Positions 23,178 through 34,307 of a stretch of 64,000 bases of DNA are shown here, piece by piece. Where the stretch lies: contig JADJOY010000039.1 of NCBI GenBank assembly GCA_016713535.1, forward strand, positions 62,001 to 126,000. Direction: 5' to 3'. Each line of letters starts with the position of its first letter. Positions within the stretch are counted from its first letter, which is position 1. Source of the DNA: Deltaproteobacteria bacterium (GTDB taxonomy: Bacteria > JADJOY01). The notes beneath the pieces were generated by a model. It saw only the letters and a list, made by a program, of their open reading frames with translations, did not search any database and was not told the DNA's origin. Position numbers and translations under genes: made by a program.

Positions 23178-24614
23178 TCACGCGGTCCCGGTCGGGACAG
23201 CGCGGGCGAGGAACGCATCGATGGCTCGAGCCGCGCGACGACCCGCGCCCATCGCGAGGATCACGGTCGCCGATCCAGTGACGATGTCACCGCCCGCGAA
23301 CAAGCCCGCGATCGAGGTCATCTGGGTCTCGGGATCGACCAGGATGCAGCCGTGGCGATCGATCGCGAGCCTCGGTAGCGACGCAGCGATCGTCGGGTTG
23401 GGCGCGGTGCCGAGCGCCAGGATCACCGTGTCGACTTCGAGGCGGTGGATCGAGCCAGGGATGGGCACCGGCCGCGAGCGCCCCGACTCGTCCGGCTCAC
23501 CGAGGCACATCCGCTCGAGATCGAGCCCGGTCACCCGGCCTCGCCCGTCGCCGACGATCCGCACCGGGTTGGTGAGCCAGCGCAGCTCGACGCCCTCCTC
23601 CTCGGCGTGTAGCAGCTCGGCGCTGCGCGCGGTGCTCTCGGCGCGGGTTCGCCTGTAGACCACCGACACCCGGGCCCCGAGCCTGAGCCCCACTCGCGCA
23701 GCGTCCATGGCGGTGTTGCCGCAGCCCACCACCGCCGCGGCATGCCCGAGGCCGAGCGGCGTGTCGCCCTCGCCGCGCGCTCCCATCAGGTTCACCCGCG
23801 TCAGGAACTCGTTCGCGCTCATCACGCCGGCCAGCCCTTCGCCCGGAATGCCGAGGAAGCGAGGCGCGCCGGCTCCGGTGCCCACGAAGATCGCCTCGAA
23901 GCCGAGCTCGTCGCGAAGCTGCTCGATCGTGAACAGCTTGCCGATGACATGGTCCAGCGCGAGATGCACCCCGAGAGCCCCGAGACCGCCGACCTCACGT
24001 TCCACCAACGACGGCGGCAGACGGAAACTGGGGATTCCGTAGCGAAGGACGCCCCCGGGGACGTGAAGCGCCTCGAACACCGTCACGTCGTGACCGAGCC
24101 GCGCCAGGTCGCCGGCGCACGCCACACCCGCCGGACCCGACCCGATGATCGCGACCTTGTGTCCCGTGGCCGGCGCATGCGCGGCCAGCGCCGAGTCCCA
24201 GCCGCTGGCGAGGCCGAGGTCGGCGACGTAGCGCTCGAGCGCGCCGATGGCCACCGGATCCTTCTTGAGCCCCAGCACGCACGCCGCCTCGCACTGGTGC
24301 TCCTGCGGGCACACCCGCCCGCACACCGCCGGCAAGCTGTTGGCCTGTCGCAGGATCGTGTACGCGTGGTGGGGATCGCCGCGGCGCACCGCGGCGATGA
24401 AGCCGGGCACGTCGACGGCGACCGGGCAGCCCTCGACACAGTGCGGCCGGGTGCACTCGAGGCAACGCTCGGCCTCACGGAACGCGTCGAGGGCCGCGAA
24501 GCCGTGGTCGACCTCGTCGAAGTCGCGCACGCGCTCGCACGCCGGGCGCACCCGCGTCGGAGTCCGAGTCGGTGCCACGTCGCGCACCGTCTTGCGTCGC
24601 CGTTGGTTCAGCAT
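23178..24614 (-). CDS. nfnB: NfnB / GltD-like NADPH oxidoreductase subunit
   Basis: A 478-residue FAD and Fe-S protein of the glutamate-synthase small-subunit family. With NfnA-type partners it forms NADH-dependent reduced ferredoxin:NADP+ oxidoreductase, or sulfide dehydrogenase. The N-terminal di-cluster region has [18 protein letters not shown] and [19 protein letters not shown] binding is [20 protein letters not shown] binding [19 protein letters not shown], and the second FAD motif is [12 protein letters not shown] partner NfnA gene lies on the same strand at 28085-28951, so NfnB is likelier than plain GltD; no gltB is in view. ATG 24614 is taken; 24632 is possible, without a clear ribosome site at either. 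Confidence 0.8.
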   Translation of the reverse strand: MLNQRRRKTVRDVAPTRTPTRVRPACERVRDFDEVDHGFAALDAFREAERCLECTRPHCVEGCPVAVDVPGFIAAVRRGDPHHAYTILRQANSLPAVCGRVCPQEHQCEAACVLGLKKDPVAIGALERYVADLGLASGWDSALAAHAPATGHKVAIIGSGPAGVACAGDLARLGHDVTVFEALHVPGGVLRYGIPSFRLPPSLVEREVGGLGALGVHLALDHVIGKLFTIEQLRDELGFEAIFVGTGAGAPRFLGIPGEGLAGVMSANEFLTRVNLMGARGEGDTPLGLGHAAAVVGCGNTAMDAARVGLRLGARVSVVYRRTRAESTARSAELLHAEEEGVELRWLTNPVRIVGDGRGRVTGLDLERMCLGEPDESGRSRPVPIPGSIHRLEVDTVILALGTAPNPTIAASLPRLAIDRHGCILVDPETQMTSIAGLFAGGDIVTGSATVILAMGAGRRAARAIDAFLARAVPTGTA

Positions 24615-24911
24615 CGGTTCGCAAGACTGCATCGCGCGTACCGAACGCCTGCTGGCGATCGAATGGCGCGCTATGGCGCGCGGCGCCGCCACGACGCCGA
24701 CAGCCCGGCCGCCGCCGGTTACCGAACGGTGGCCAGCGGCGCCCCACCTGTCCCGCGACGACCCCTCGGGACGCGCGACAGGACATCGGAATCGCTCGCG
24801 AAACTCCGTGGGGGTGACGCCGGTCGCGTTGCTGGCCGCGAATCTTGCACCGTTGTCTCGATCCCGCTCCGGGCGCCGATCGGTCCCGCGGCGGCGGAGG
24901 CAGGGCCTGCG
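24615..24911. other. Divergent intergenic region, nfnB / glycerol-3-phosphate operon
   Basis: These 297 bases separate nfnB (minus) from the three-gene plus-strand operon and should contain promoters for both. It is GC-rich; I find no convincing promoter boxes, riboswitch or small RNA. Both strands stay partly open, but the translations look like random Arg/Pro/Ala-rich sequence. Confidence 0.35.
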
Positions 24912-26348
24912 ATGCTCTACGACGTCTTGATCGTCGGTGCCGGGGTCACCGGGTGCGCCATCGCTCACGCGCTGAGCCGCCATCGCGTCGAGGTGGCTCT
25001 CGTCGAGCGTGAGTGCGAGGTCGGCTTCGGCACCAGCAAGGCCAACAGCGGGATCATCCACGGCGGTCACCACGCCGCGTCCACCACGCTCAAGGGACGC
25101 CTCGAATGGGAGGGCAATCAGCTCTGGGGCCCGCTCTGCGAGGAGCTCGGCTTCGGGTTCCGGCGGATCGGTGAGATCACGGTCGCCCTCGCCGAAGACG
25201 AGCGCGCGGTCCTCGACCGACTGCTCGCTCAAGGGCGCGCGAAGGGGGTGCCCGGGCTCGAGATCCTCGAACGCGAGCGGCTGCTTCGCGAGGAGCCGAA
25301 CCTGTCGCCACAGGTGGTCGCGGGGCTGCTCGCCCCCACCACCGCAGTCGTGAACCCGTACGAGGCGTGCTTCGCGCTCGCCGAGAATGCCCACGCGAAC
25401 GGCGTCGCGATCCACACCGGGTCACCGATCGTGGCGTTGCGAAGCGAGCGCGACGGCGAGCCATGGACCGTCCAGACCTCGCGCGACTCGCTCACGGCTC
25501 GGTTCGTCGTGAACGCGGCGGGCGTCCATGCCGACCGGATCTCGGAGCTCGCCGGCGTACGCGACTTCACGATCCACCTGCGCAAGGGCGAGGAGTACCT
25601 CCTCGACCGTCGCCTCGTGGGGATCGTGAGACACGTGATCTTCCCGTGCCCGACGCCGGTGTCGAAGGGCATCCTCGTCATCCCGACGTTCGACGGCACC
25701 GTGATGGTCGGCCCCACCGCGACCGACACCGAGGATCCCGACGACCTCACCACCAGCGCGGCCGGAGCCGAGCTGGTCTTCCGCTCGGTGCGGCGCGTCG
25801 TGCCCGGCATCAGCGAGCGCGACTGCATCGCCGAGTTCGCGGGGCTGCGCGCGGTGATCGCCGGCGAGGACTTCCGGATCGCGCCGACCGCGCGCAAGGG
25901 GTTCATCGAGGTGGTCGGCATCCAGTCCCCCGGCCTCACCGCCGCGCCCGCGATCGCCGAGCGAGTGATCGGCATCCTGCGCGCCGAAGGTCTCGAGCTC
26001 GAACCGCGCCCTCGCTTCGAGGAGCGTCTCGCGCGGCCGGTGCGCTTCGCCGACCTCGACACCGTCGAGCAGGCGCGGCTCGCCGAGCGGGATCCGCGCT
26101 TCGCGCGCATCGTCTGCCGCTGCGAAGCCATCACCGAGGGCGAGGTGCTCGAGGCCATCGCGCGTGGCGCGCGCACGCTCGATGGGGTCAAGTTCCGCTG
26201 CCGCGCCGGCATGGGCCGCTGCCAGGGCGGGTTCTGCACCACACGCGTGATGGAGCTCCTGGCACGGGAGCTCGGCGTTCCCCTCACCGCCATCACCAAG
26301 CGCGGCGGGCACTCGTGGGTGGTGTGCGAGCGCGAGGAGGGTTCGTGA
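24912..26348 (+). CDS. GlpA-like FAD oxidoreductase with C-terminal Fe-S (BFD-like) domain
   Basis: A 478-residue DAO-fold flavoprotein like the anaerobic glycerol-3-phosphate dehydrogenase A chain and the related Thermotoga/Clostridium proteins. FAD binding is [19 protein letters not shown], followed by [16 protein letters not shown] and [17 protein letters not shown]. The C-terminal Cys-rich domain, [13 protein letters not shown] and [13 protein letters not shown] (about 400-445), should hold a 2Fe-2S cluster. It is first of three overlapping genes (GTGA junctions) with a NAD-type oxidoreductase and DUF1667. That set is known as an alternative glycerol-3-phosphate dehydrogenase; glpK and glpF are not seen. 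2-hydroxyglutarate oxidation (LhgO-like) is another possibility. Confidence 0.82.
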   Translation: MLYDVLIVGAGVTGCAIAHALSRHRVEVALVERECEVGFGTSKANSGIIHGGHHAASTTLKGRLEWEGNQLWGPLCEELGFGFRRIGEITVALAEDERAVLDRLLAQGRAKGVPGLEILERERLLREEPNLSPQVVAGLLAPTTAVVNPYEACFALAENAHANGVAIHTGSPIVALRSERDGEPWTVQTSRDSLTARFVVNAAGVHADRISELAGVRDFTIHLRKGEEYLLDRRLVGIVRHVIFPCPTPVSKGILVIPTFDGTVMVGPTATDTEDPDDLTTSAAGAELVFRSVRRVVPGISERDCIAEFAGLRAVIAGEDFRIAPTARKGFIEVVGIQSPGLTAAPAIAERVIGILRAEGLELEPRPRFEERLARPVRFADLDTVEQARLAERDPRFARIVCRCEAITEGEVLEAIARGARTLDGVKFRCRAGMGRCQGGFCTTRVMELLARELGVPLTAITKRGGHSWVVCEREEGS

Positions 26349-27660
26349 ACGGCTTGCGCCACCCGGAGCTGCGCGCGGCGTACGACGTCGTGGTCGTCGG
26401 CGGCGGTCCGGCGGGCCTCGCGGCCGCCATCGGCGCTCGCGAGGCCGGCGCCGAGAGGGTGCTCGTCGTGGATCGCGAGCAGGAGCCCGGCGGAATTCTC
26501 AACCAGTGCATCCACAACGGCTTCGGCCTCCACCACTTCGGTGAGGAGCTCACCGGGCCAGAGTACGCGCGCAGCGCTTCGCCGCCCTGGCCCGTGAGCG
26601 CGGCGTCGAGGTGTGCGCCGACACCCACGTCCTGGACATCGACGTCGAACGGCGCGTGAAGCTGATGAGCGCCGCGTCGGGCGTGCGGGTCGTCGAGAGC
26701 GGCGCAGCCGTGCTCGCGATGGGAGCGCGCGAGCGCACACGCGGCGCGATACGCATCGCCGGCAGTCGGCCGGCGGGGGTCCTCACCGCCGGACTCGCGC
26801 AGAAGCTGGTCAACCAGATGGGTCTGCTGCCCGGGCGGCGGGTGGTGATCCTGGGTTCGGGCGACATCGGTCTGATCATGGCGCGCCGGCTCACCCTCGA
26901 AGGCGTCGAGGTCGTCGGCGTGTTCGAGATCCAGCCGCACGTGACCGGCCTCAACCGCAACGTCGTCCAGTGCCTCCACGACTTCGCGATCCCCCTCCAC
27001 CTCTCCACCACCGTGGTGCGGATCTCCGGCCGTGACCGCGTCGAAGGCGTCACCGTCGCGCCGGTCGACACCGAGCTACGGCCGCTGTTCGCGGAGTCCT
27101 GGGACATCGCGTGTGACACGCTCATGCTCTCGGTCGGCCTGATCCCCGAGAACGAGCTCTCCCGTCAGCTCGGGCTGGCGCTCGACCCGCTCACCGGCGG
27201 GCCGGTCGTATCGAGCGCGATGGCGACGTCGCAGCGCGGGGTCTTCGCCTGCGGGAACGTCGTGCACATCCACGACCTCGTGGACTTCGTGACCCAGGAG
27301 GCGTTGCTCGCCGGGCGCTCCGCCGCACGACACGCCGGCGGGTCCCAGCCCACCGCGGACAACATCCGGGTGATCCCCGGCGCGAACGTGGCGTCGTGCG
27401 TGCCCCATACGCTCGCGTCGGATCGCGAGCACACGCTCTACCTGCGCGTGCGCCGGCCGTTCGAGAAGTGCCTGATCCGGCTCGGCTCGGTGCTCGAGCG
27501 CAAGCTTCGCTACGCGGTGCCCTCGGAGACCGTGACGGTGAAGGTCGGCCCACGCGTGCTTCACTCCTTCCACGGCGAGGCGCTCACGATCGACGTCGTG
27601 CCGCGCGAGGACGCGGACCCGGTCGACGCCGCGGACGTCCACGAGAGGCACGTGTCGTGA
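26345..27660 (+). CDS. FAD/NAD(P)-dependent oxidoreductase, GlpB-like partner (one frame break)
   Basis: A flavoprotein of about 438 residues. The N-terminus gives [20 protein letters not shown] and [20 protein letters not shown]. One base is missing near 26568-26575, after which [20 protein letters not shown] continues with [20 protein letters not shown] (NAD(P) motif) and [17 protein letters not shown]. Such proteins pair with GlpA-like and DUF1667 proteins and probably pass electrons to or from NAD(P). GTG 26345 overlaps the upstream stop and the stop overlaps the DUF1667 start, so translation is coupled throughout. Confidence 0.82.
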
Positions 27661-28040
27661 CCGCGCGTATCACCGTCTACCTGTGCATCGAGTGTCCGCT
27701 CGGTTGCCGGCTGGAGGTCGAGGAGCGCGACGGAGACGCGATCGAGGTGCGCGGGTTCTCCTGCAAGCGCGGCAGCGAGTACGCCCGCCAGGAGCACGTC
27801 GACCCGCGGCGCACGCTGACCACCACCGTCTCGATCTCCGGAGCGCGCTGGCCGCGACTGCCCGTGCGCACCGAACGGCCGATCCCCAGGGCGCGCGTGC
27901 GCGACGTGTGCAGAGCGCTGCGTGCGGTCCACGTCACCGCACCGGTCGCTCTCGGCGACGTCGTCGCGCACGATGTCGGCGGCCTGGGCGTCGACGTCGT
28001 CGCGACCCGCGCGATGAGCGTAGTCGCGACTCCTGTCTGA
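27657..28040 (+). CDS. DUF1667 cysteine protein, third member of the glycerol-3-phosphate set
   Basis: A 127-residue protein with CIECPLGC (Cys10, 13, 17) and GFSCKRG (Cys36), a four-Cys arrangement suited to an Fe-S or zinc site. The rest reads [20 protein letters not shown] and [19 protein letters not shown], typical of DUF1667/COG3862. GTG 27657 overlaps the upstream stop. In other bacteria this protein is encoded beside GlpA/GlpB-like flavoproteins and is presumed an electron-transfer subunit; its exact task is not established. Confidence 0.85.
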   Translation: MTARITVYLCIECPLGCRLEVEERDGDAIEVRGFSCKRGSEYARQEHVDPRRTLTTTVSISGARWPRLPVRTERPIPRARVRDVCRALRAVHVTAPVALGDVVAHDVGGLGVDVVATRAMSVVATPV

Positions 28041-28084
28041 TCTCGAGCCGTCGCTCCAGCTGGACGCTCTCGTACCTCCGAACC

Positions 28085-28951
28085 TCACCCGGACTGCTCG
28101 CTCCGGTCGGCGGCGGCGACGAGTCGGCAGGACTCCTCCACCGCTCGAGCCCGGCGCTCCTCGGCCCGGAAGCGCGGCTGGCGAAGGGCCAGGTCGGCGA
28201 AATCCACGGCGTGGCCATCGAACTCCGGTCCCTCGACGCACGCGAACCGCATGCGGCCGCCGACCAGCACGCGGCACGAGCCGCACATCCCGGTGCCGTC
28301 CACCATGATCGGGTTGAGGCTGACGATCGTGGGAACCGCTACCGCGCGTGTCAGCTCGGCGCACGCGCGCATCATCGCGAGCGGACCGATCGCCACCACC
28401 CGCTCGCCACAGCTCGAGTCGGCGATGCGCCGCGCAAGCACGTCGGTCACCCGCCCTCGCTCACCGCGGGTGCCATCCTCGGTGACCACGATCAGCTCGT
28501 CGCCGGCCGCGGCGAACCGATCTTCCCAGAATACTCGCGCGCGCGAGCGGAAGCCGACCACCGCCGTGACCCGTGCGCCGGCCGCGCGGAACGCCTTCAC
28601 CTGCGGGTAGAGCGGCGCCACGCCGAGTCCTCCACCGACCAGGGTCACGCGCTCGACGGCCGGGATCTCGCTCGGCATCCCGAGGGGGCCGGCGAGCGAC
28701 TGGAGGGTCGTCCCCTCCGGCGCCGCCATCATCTCGCGCGTGCTCTTCCCCGCGGCGAGCACCACCAGCGTGACGACGCCGCGGGCGGTGTCGAAGTCGG
28801 CCAGCGTGAGGGGGATGCGTTCCGAGCCCCCGTGGAGCCGCACCATCACGAACTGCCCGGGATGTGCGGCACGCGCCAGCGCGTCCGCCTCGACCTCCCA
28901 CTCGAAGGTGTCGGCGGTGAGCTGGACGCGGCGGAGGATCCGCCCGGTCAT
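28085..28951 (-). CDS. nfnA: NfnA / sulfide dehydrogenase-like FAD-NAD subunit
   Basis: A 288-residue ferredoxin-NADP reductase-fold protein related to NfnA, SudB and the PyrK subunit. The FAD part contains AAHPGQFVMVRLH and RIPLTLADFD, the NAD part TLVGGGLGVAPLYPQVKAF. The C-terminal 2Fe-2S motif is GTGMCGSCRVLVGGRMRFAC followed by EGPEFDGHAVDF, the ending characteristic of the NfnA group. With NfnB it would use NADH and reduced ferredoxin to reduce NADP+ by electron bifurcation, or the reverse. It sits upstream of nfnB in strand direction but the plus-strand triad lies between them. Confidence 0.82.
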   Translation of the reverse strand: MTGRILRRVQLTADTFEWEVEADALARAAHPGQFVMVRLHGGSERIPLTLADFDTARGVVTLVVLAAGKSTREMMAAPEGTTLQSLAGPLGMPSEIPAVERVTLVGGGLGVAPLYPQVKAFRAAGARVTAVVGFRSRARVFWEDRFAAAGDELIVVTEDGTRGERGRVTDVLARRIADSSCGERVVAIGPLAMMRACAELTRAVAVPTIVSLNPIMVDGTGMCGSCRVLVGGRMRFACVEGPEFDGHAVDFADLALRQPRFRAEERRARAVEESCRLVAAADRSEQSG

Positions 28952-28995
28952 GGCGCCCTCGACGGGGCGGGGGCCGGAGTCGGCCCCAGAAACGG

Positions 28996-30081
28996 TCAGT
29001 AACCCATGAGGCCGCGCTTGGGCCGCTCCATGAGATGGGACTGCGTACCATCGAACTTGGGCACCACGCAGCTGTTCGGACCGCCCTGCGTACCGTGGAC
29101 GATCACCGGAAACCGATCCGCTTGCATCGTCATGACGGGGCTCGCGTAACCGAACGTGATCGCGCCGCGGCGGTTCTGGGTGGTGTTCCCGGGCGCGACG
29201 TGGATGAGGTCCTCGCGGAAGATGTAGAACTCGCCGGGCTTGCACACCATCGGCACCTTCTTCATCGGTACCCGCATCACGTTCTCGACCGTGCACTTGT
29301 TCACGTTCGGGCCCACGTACGGCGTGAAGAACTCCTGCTCGGCGCGGGTCAGCCCGCTGAGTGGCGGCGCGCGGAAGGTGTTCGGCCTCGTGGCGCTGAA
29401 CAAGCTCACCGCGGCGCGTCCGATGCGCTGCATCCAGCCGAACGCCCGCAGCAGCACGCACAGCATCGCCCACTGGGACCGCGAGAACTTCCAGCGCCCG
29501 AGCTGGAAGTGCTGGAGGTTGTATTCCTCGAGGAAGTCCTTGGTCGGGTACATCGCGAGGTCGACGGGCGGCGTGCGCGGCTCACGCTCTCGGTCCCACT
29601 GCACGTACCAGGTGCCCGGAAACGCCCACAGGCACCCGCTCTCGGGCGTCGCTTCGTCGAGCGCCACCCAGATCGCGAGCACCGGCACCGGCTTCACCGG
29701 CCCGGGCACGGTCGGCCAGGTCTGATCGATGCGACCGTCGCGATGAACGCCGGTCGCGGGTGCCCCCGGCTGCTTCGAGAACGTCCACGCGCGCCACAGC
29801 AACACGTCGTTGCCGAGGATGTCCGCGAGCCGCTCGACCACGTTCGGGTGCGAGGCGATCTTGTACACCGGCTCGCTCACCATGTGCGCATCCATCGTGA
29901 GGTTCGCCCAGGGCGGACCTTTGGGGTCGTCGAGGATGCCTTTCAGCTGATCGCGCAGTCCCGCCATCTCCTCGGGCGTGCAGAGCTGGTACGGGCCGAT
30001 CCAACCATCCCTGTGGAACTGTTCGAGCTCGGCCTGACTCAGCACCAGCGGGCCATTGGTTGCGCGATCGTGATTGCACAT
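28996..30081 (-). CDS. Phytanoyl-CoA dioxygenase (PhyH) family protein
   Basis: A 361-residue Fe(II)/2-oxoglutarate oxygenase-like protein. The metal site is likely HRD in TGVHRDGRIDQTW and the distal His in EDLIHVAPGNT, with 2-oxoglutarate Arg in NRRGAITFGYA. Other PhyH features are the early FHRDGWIGPYQL and SGCLWAFPGTW. ATG 30081 has GGAGGAG eight bases upstream. An oxygen-using enzyme between hypF and nfnA, on the same strand as the hydrogenase genes, is odd; it may simply share transcription. Substrate unknown. Confidence 0.82.
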   Translation of the reverse strand: MCNHDRATNGPLVLSQAELEQFHRDGWIGPYQLCTPEEMAGLRDQLKGILDDPKGPPWANLTMDAHMVSEPVYKIASHPNVVERLADILGNDVLLWRAWTFSKQPGAPATGVHRDGRIDQTWPTVPGPVKPVPVLAIWVALDEATPESGCLWAFPGTWYVQWDREREPRTPPVDLAMYPTKDFLEEYNLQHFQLGRWKFSRSQWAMLCVLLRAFGWMQRIGRAAVSLFSATRPNTFRAPPLSGLTRAEQEFFTPYVGPNVNKCTVENVMRVPMKKVPMVCKPGEFYIFREDLIHVAPGNTTQNRRGAITFGYASPVMTMQADRFPVIVHGTQGGPNSCVVPKFDGTQSHLMERPKRGLMGY

Positions 30082-30150
30082 GTGTGTCTCTCCTCCGCGT
30101 GGACGCACCTATCCCCCGGGCGCCCAACCGCAAGCTCGATGCCACGCGGA

Positions 30151-32525
30151 TCAGCGAACGCCGCTGCCGCGGAGGTCCTCGCCGTTCCACGTCGCGAGCC
30201 GCGCGCTCGCGACCGCCGCCTGGCCGACCGCGAGCCCGGCATCGGTGGCCGGGACGTGCTCGGCGAGGTGCACCACCAAGCCGCGCGATTCGAGACGATT
30301 TCGTAACGATTCCACGAGAATCGCATTCGATGCACAGCCACCCGAGAGAGCGACGTTATGGACGCCGGTCCAGCGTGCCAAGCGCACGGTCGCACGCGCG
30401 AGGTGGCCCGCGAGACCGAGATGGAATGCGAGTGCCGTGTGACCCGGGTCACGACCCGCTCGGATGCTCGCCACCACCTCGCGCACCAGCGAGAGCGTGT
30501 CGACGATCGCACTCGGTATCATCGGATCCCCGTCGGCGTCACGGTCCGGTGACGGCTCTCCGCCGCCAAGGGCGGCGTCGTTTCCGGCCGGCGCCGCCAG
30601 CGCGCGACGTGCCAGCGCCTCCACGAGCACGCCCCCACGCCCTTCCTCAGCGCGCTCGGTGACCAGTCCCAGCAACGCCGCGACCGCGTCGAAGAGGCGC
30701 GCGCACGAGGACGTGCGTGGCGCGGCGGGTCCCCCGGCGCGCGCCAATCCACGCGCCCTGTCCAGCCGCTCCCGACCGACGAGGTTCACGAGGCCGAGCT
30801 CGTCCGCGAGATCGGCTCCCGGGAACGCGGCCTCCAGCGCCGCCACCGCCATCCGCCACGGCTCGCGCGTGGCGGCGACCGCGCCACCGGGCATCGCCAC
30901 GAGGGAGAGCCGCGCGAGTCGCCGGACCTCGTTCACTCCGCCCACGAGGATCTCGCCGCCCCACGCGGTACCGTCCAGCCCGAGCCCAGGCCCGTCCAGC
31001 ACGACACCGAGGGCGGGACCACGCGTGGCTCGGTCGACCAGGCACGACGCGAAGTGAGCATGGTGATGCTGGACGGCGATCATCGGTAGGCCCAGCGACC
31101 GGGCCGCGCGCGAGCTCGCGCAGCCGTCGTCGAGATCGTGTGCGACGACGTCGGGCCACAGGTCGAGAAGCCGCGCGTGGTGAGTCACGGTGGCAACGAG
31201 CTCGTCGACCGCCGCCGGATGATCGAGGTCGCCGACGTGCGGCAGCAGGTGGACCCGGCCGTGGCCGGCGATGGCGGGCGCGTTCTTGCGATCACCCCCG
31301 ATCGCGAGCACGGTCGGTCCGTTCGCGAGCGGGAGCGAGAGCGGCGCCGAGCCCCGTGACAGCCGGAGCGGACGCAACCGTCCGGCGATCGGCCGGAGAA
31401 CCGGATCGTGATTGCGCCGCGCGATCGGCCGATCGTGGACCAGGAACGCGTCGGCCACCGCGCCGAGCCGCTCGACCGCCTCGCGATCGTCCGTCACCAC
31501 CGGCCAGCCCGCGAGGTCTGCGGTGGTCGACACCAGCGCCGGGATCCGGCTCTCCGCGAGCAGCAGCACCTGCATCGGCGTGCTCGGCAGCATCAATCCC
31601 ACCTCGTCGAGTCCGGGCGCGACGGCATCGGCGAGGGGGCCGCCGACGCGCGCGCAACGACGATCGGGCGCATCGCGCCGGTGAGCGCCTCGGCGTGCTC
31701 GCCGACCTCCACCAGCGCTCGCGCCGCATCCAGGTCCGCGACCAGCACCGACAGCGGCTCCTCGGGCCGCGCCTTGCGTGCACGCAATCGCTCCACGGTC
31801 TCGGCGCGGCTCGCGTCCGCGATCACCTGGTATCCGCCGTATCCCTTGACGGCGAGGATCGCGCCACGGCTCAGCAACCCCGCCGCGGCGCGCACCGGAT
31901 CGTCGGCTCGACGCGCCCGCCCGAACGGCGCAGCGCCTCCGGGCGCCATGATCAGCCGCAGGCGTGGGCCACATGCCGGGCACGCCACGTTCTGAGCGTG
32001 AAAACGACGGTCCCGGGGATCACGCACCTCGCTCTCGCAGGCCGCGCACGGCGCGAACCGGAACATCGAGGTGCGTTCGCGATCGTACGGTAGGTCGAGG
32101 AGCACGGACGCACGCGGCCCACACGCCGCGCAATGGGTGAACGGGTACCGGAAGCGGCGATCGGCGGGATCGAGCATCTCGCGCCGACACTCGCCGCACA
32201 TCGGCCAGTCGGGCGGGATCGAGGCACCAGCGCTCTCGAGCGCGCTGGTGAGGATCCGGAAATCGCGCTCCAGCCCGGGTGGCCGGATCGTCGCCGCGAG
32301 CGCGTCGATTCGCGCGCCGACCGGAAGCGACCCTCCGAGCGCCTGCGTGAAGGCCTCGGCGTCCTCTCGAAGTCCCTGGATCTCGATGTCGAGGACGGCA
32401 CCGCGGTTGCGCACGAACCCGGAGAGGTGGTGCGCCACGGCCAGGCGGTGAACGTAGGCGCGCAGGCCCACGCCCTGGACCAGCCCCTGCATTTCCAGGC
32501 GACGCCGGGTGCGCAGCGTGGTCAT
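30151..32525 (-). CDS. hypF: Hydrogenase maturation carbamoyltransferase HypF (one frame break)
   Basis: About 791 residues when repaired. HypF uses carbamoyl phosphate and ATP to supply the cyanide ligands of the NiFe site. In order: acylphosphatase domain (about 1-90, QGLVQGVGLRAYVHRLA), two zinc fingers (CGECRREMLDPADRRFRY with CAACGPR; CAACESEV with CPACGPR), a YrdC-like domain (GYGGYQVIADASR), and a Kae1-like domain with QHHHAHFASCLVD and ALSGGCASNAILVE. One base is missing at the G5 run 31635-31639; adding it joins VVARASAA to PLADAVAPGLDEVG. ATG 32525 overlaps the large-subunit stop (ATGA). hypA-E are not in the window. Confidence 0.93.
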
Positions 32526-34307
32526 TCGGCCCCCGTCCGAAGCCCGAGCAGCGCTTCGACCGCCGACACCACGGCTTCGGCCCATCCCACGAGTGCCGTG
32601 TCGTCCACGTCCCCGACGCCGACGTGAACACCGACGAACCACGCTTCCGCGGGAATCCGCTCGAGAGCGCCCGCGAGCCGCACCGCGTCGACGACCCCGA
32701 GCCCGTGCGAAGAGAAGGGCGCCACGGCGTGGACTCCGACCTCGAGGCTCCGCAACGGACAGGTCACGATCCGTCCGGTGGGCTCGCCGCGAACGGTGTC
32801 GACGACCACCACGCGCTTCACTCCCCGGAGCTGCTCGGCGAGATCCATCGCCGGCGCCATGACCGGTACGACCTCGACGCTCCCCCGCCGCGCCGTGGTT
32901 CGCGCCGCAAGGCGCTCCGCGACCATGAGTCCGAGCCGGTCCGCGCCGTGATCACTTCCCACGCACAGCACTCGCGTGGTCGCGATCTCCACCACCGGCG
33001 TGGCAGGCGAATCCAGGTGCTCGACGGTGAGCCGGACGAAGTGGGTCGCGCAGCTGATGCAAGGATCGTAGTTGCGGATCGCGACCTCGCACGCGTGGGT
33101 CGCCTCGGCGATCGGCAGGTCCACGATCCGGGGCGCCAGATCGCGCAGGTCGTCCTCGATGGTCGCCTGGTTCTGGGAGGTGGGTGGCACGATGCGCGCG
33201 CACACCACCAGGCCACGCTCGTCGAGCTCGAAGCGATGGAAGAGCGTCCCGCGGGGCGCCTCGGTCGCCGCGCAGCCCACCCCCGCACGCACCTCGGTCG
33301 CGACGAACGCGTGCTCGGGCGGGCGGTACGAGCGCGCGATCCGGGCGGCCTCGTCGATCGCGTAGAGGGTCTCGATGCCGCGCGCGATCACGCCCTGCGC
33401 GGGATCGGCCCGCGCGGGGTCGAAGCCGAGCGCACGTGCAGCGCCGGCGAGCTCACCGTCGAGACGATCGAGGTTGAGGGCGAGGCGCGCGATCGGTCCC
33501 ACCAGATAGGCGCCGCGGCCGCGGATCCGCGCGTGGAGCGCGGTCGAATGCGGCACCTGGACCTCCTCGAAGGTCCCCTCCCAGTCCTCGACCGCCACGT
33601 CGAGCCCGCCGGTCGACACGATCCGCCCTTCGTTGAGCGGATATTCGTCCGGATGCCTGAGCGACACGCGCTCGACCTCGAGCGGCCGCGACCGGCGCTC
33701 GAAGGTGCCGATCCAGGCGAGGCTCGCGCGCCTGCTCCCGCGCGCGCTCGAGCTCGTCGGCGAGCACCGCCATCTCGGCGCGCGTGGGCACGCGGGTGAA
33801 GCCGCCCGGGCGCGCCGATACGGGATGGATCGCGCGGCCGCCGAGCAGCTCGAGAATGCGGTTCCCGACACGCCGCAACGCGAAGGCGCGCTCCACGTCC
33901 GCGCGGCACGCCGCGGCGAGCTCGACGACGCTCGGGACCCCGAAGGCGTCCGGCGCCGCGAGCATGGCCACGTGTAGCACGTGACTCTCGATCCACTCGC
34001 CACAGTAGAAGAGCCGCCGGAGCTCACGGATCTCGCGAGGCGGCGTGACGCCCAGGATCGACTCGATCGCGTGCAGTGCGCTCATCTGGTAGGCGACCGG
34101 GCAGATCCCGCAGATCCGTGCCACCAGGTCGGCCACCTCCAGGTAGCTGCGACCCCGCAGAAACGCCTCGAAGAAGCGCGGTGGCTCGAAGATCTCGAGC
34201 CGAACCTCGGTGACGCGCCCGCCGTCCACGGTGACGTGGACCGCGCCCTCGCCCTCGACCCGCGCGAGCGTGTCAACGCGGATGGTGCGCGTCTGGCCCG
34301 AGGCCAT
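32522..34307 (-). CDS. NiFe hydrogenase large subunit fused to a maturation endopeptidase (one frame break)
   Basis: A 594-residue protein after repair. Residues 1-422 are a group 3b-like catalytic subunit: RVEGEG (16-21), RICGICP with Ni ligands Cys66/Cys69, and C-terminal DPCISCATH (414-422) with Cys416/Cys419. Normally about 10-20 residues follow this His and are clipped by a separate protease. Here the frame continues, without a stop, into a HycI/HybD-type M52 protease (about 445-594). VLCVGSDHGADRLG, VVVVDTVRGEPTG and SSHGLGVV carry Asp456, Asp503 and His534, the three expected metal-binding residues. The frame break is upstream (one extra base near 33724-33731, after REQAR), not at the junction. 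ATG 34307 follows GGGAG and overlaps the small-subunit gene by 35 bases. Confidence 0.88.

Noticed and set aside
23178-24614. Glutamate synthase small subunit (GltD) as first choice
   Set aside because: No gltB is nearby, while an NfnA-type partner lies on the same strand in the same locus; NfnB is the better reading, though GltD remains possible.
32930-33045. Two separate genes for hydrogenase large subunit and protease
   Set aside because: No stop codon occurs between the DPCxxCxxH motif and the protease domain, and no well-placed ATG or ribosome site for a second start is seen; kept as a fusion pending clean reads.
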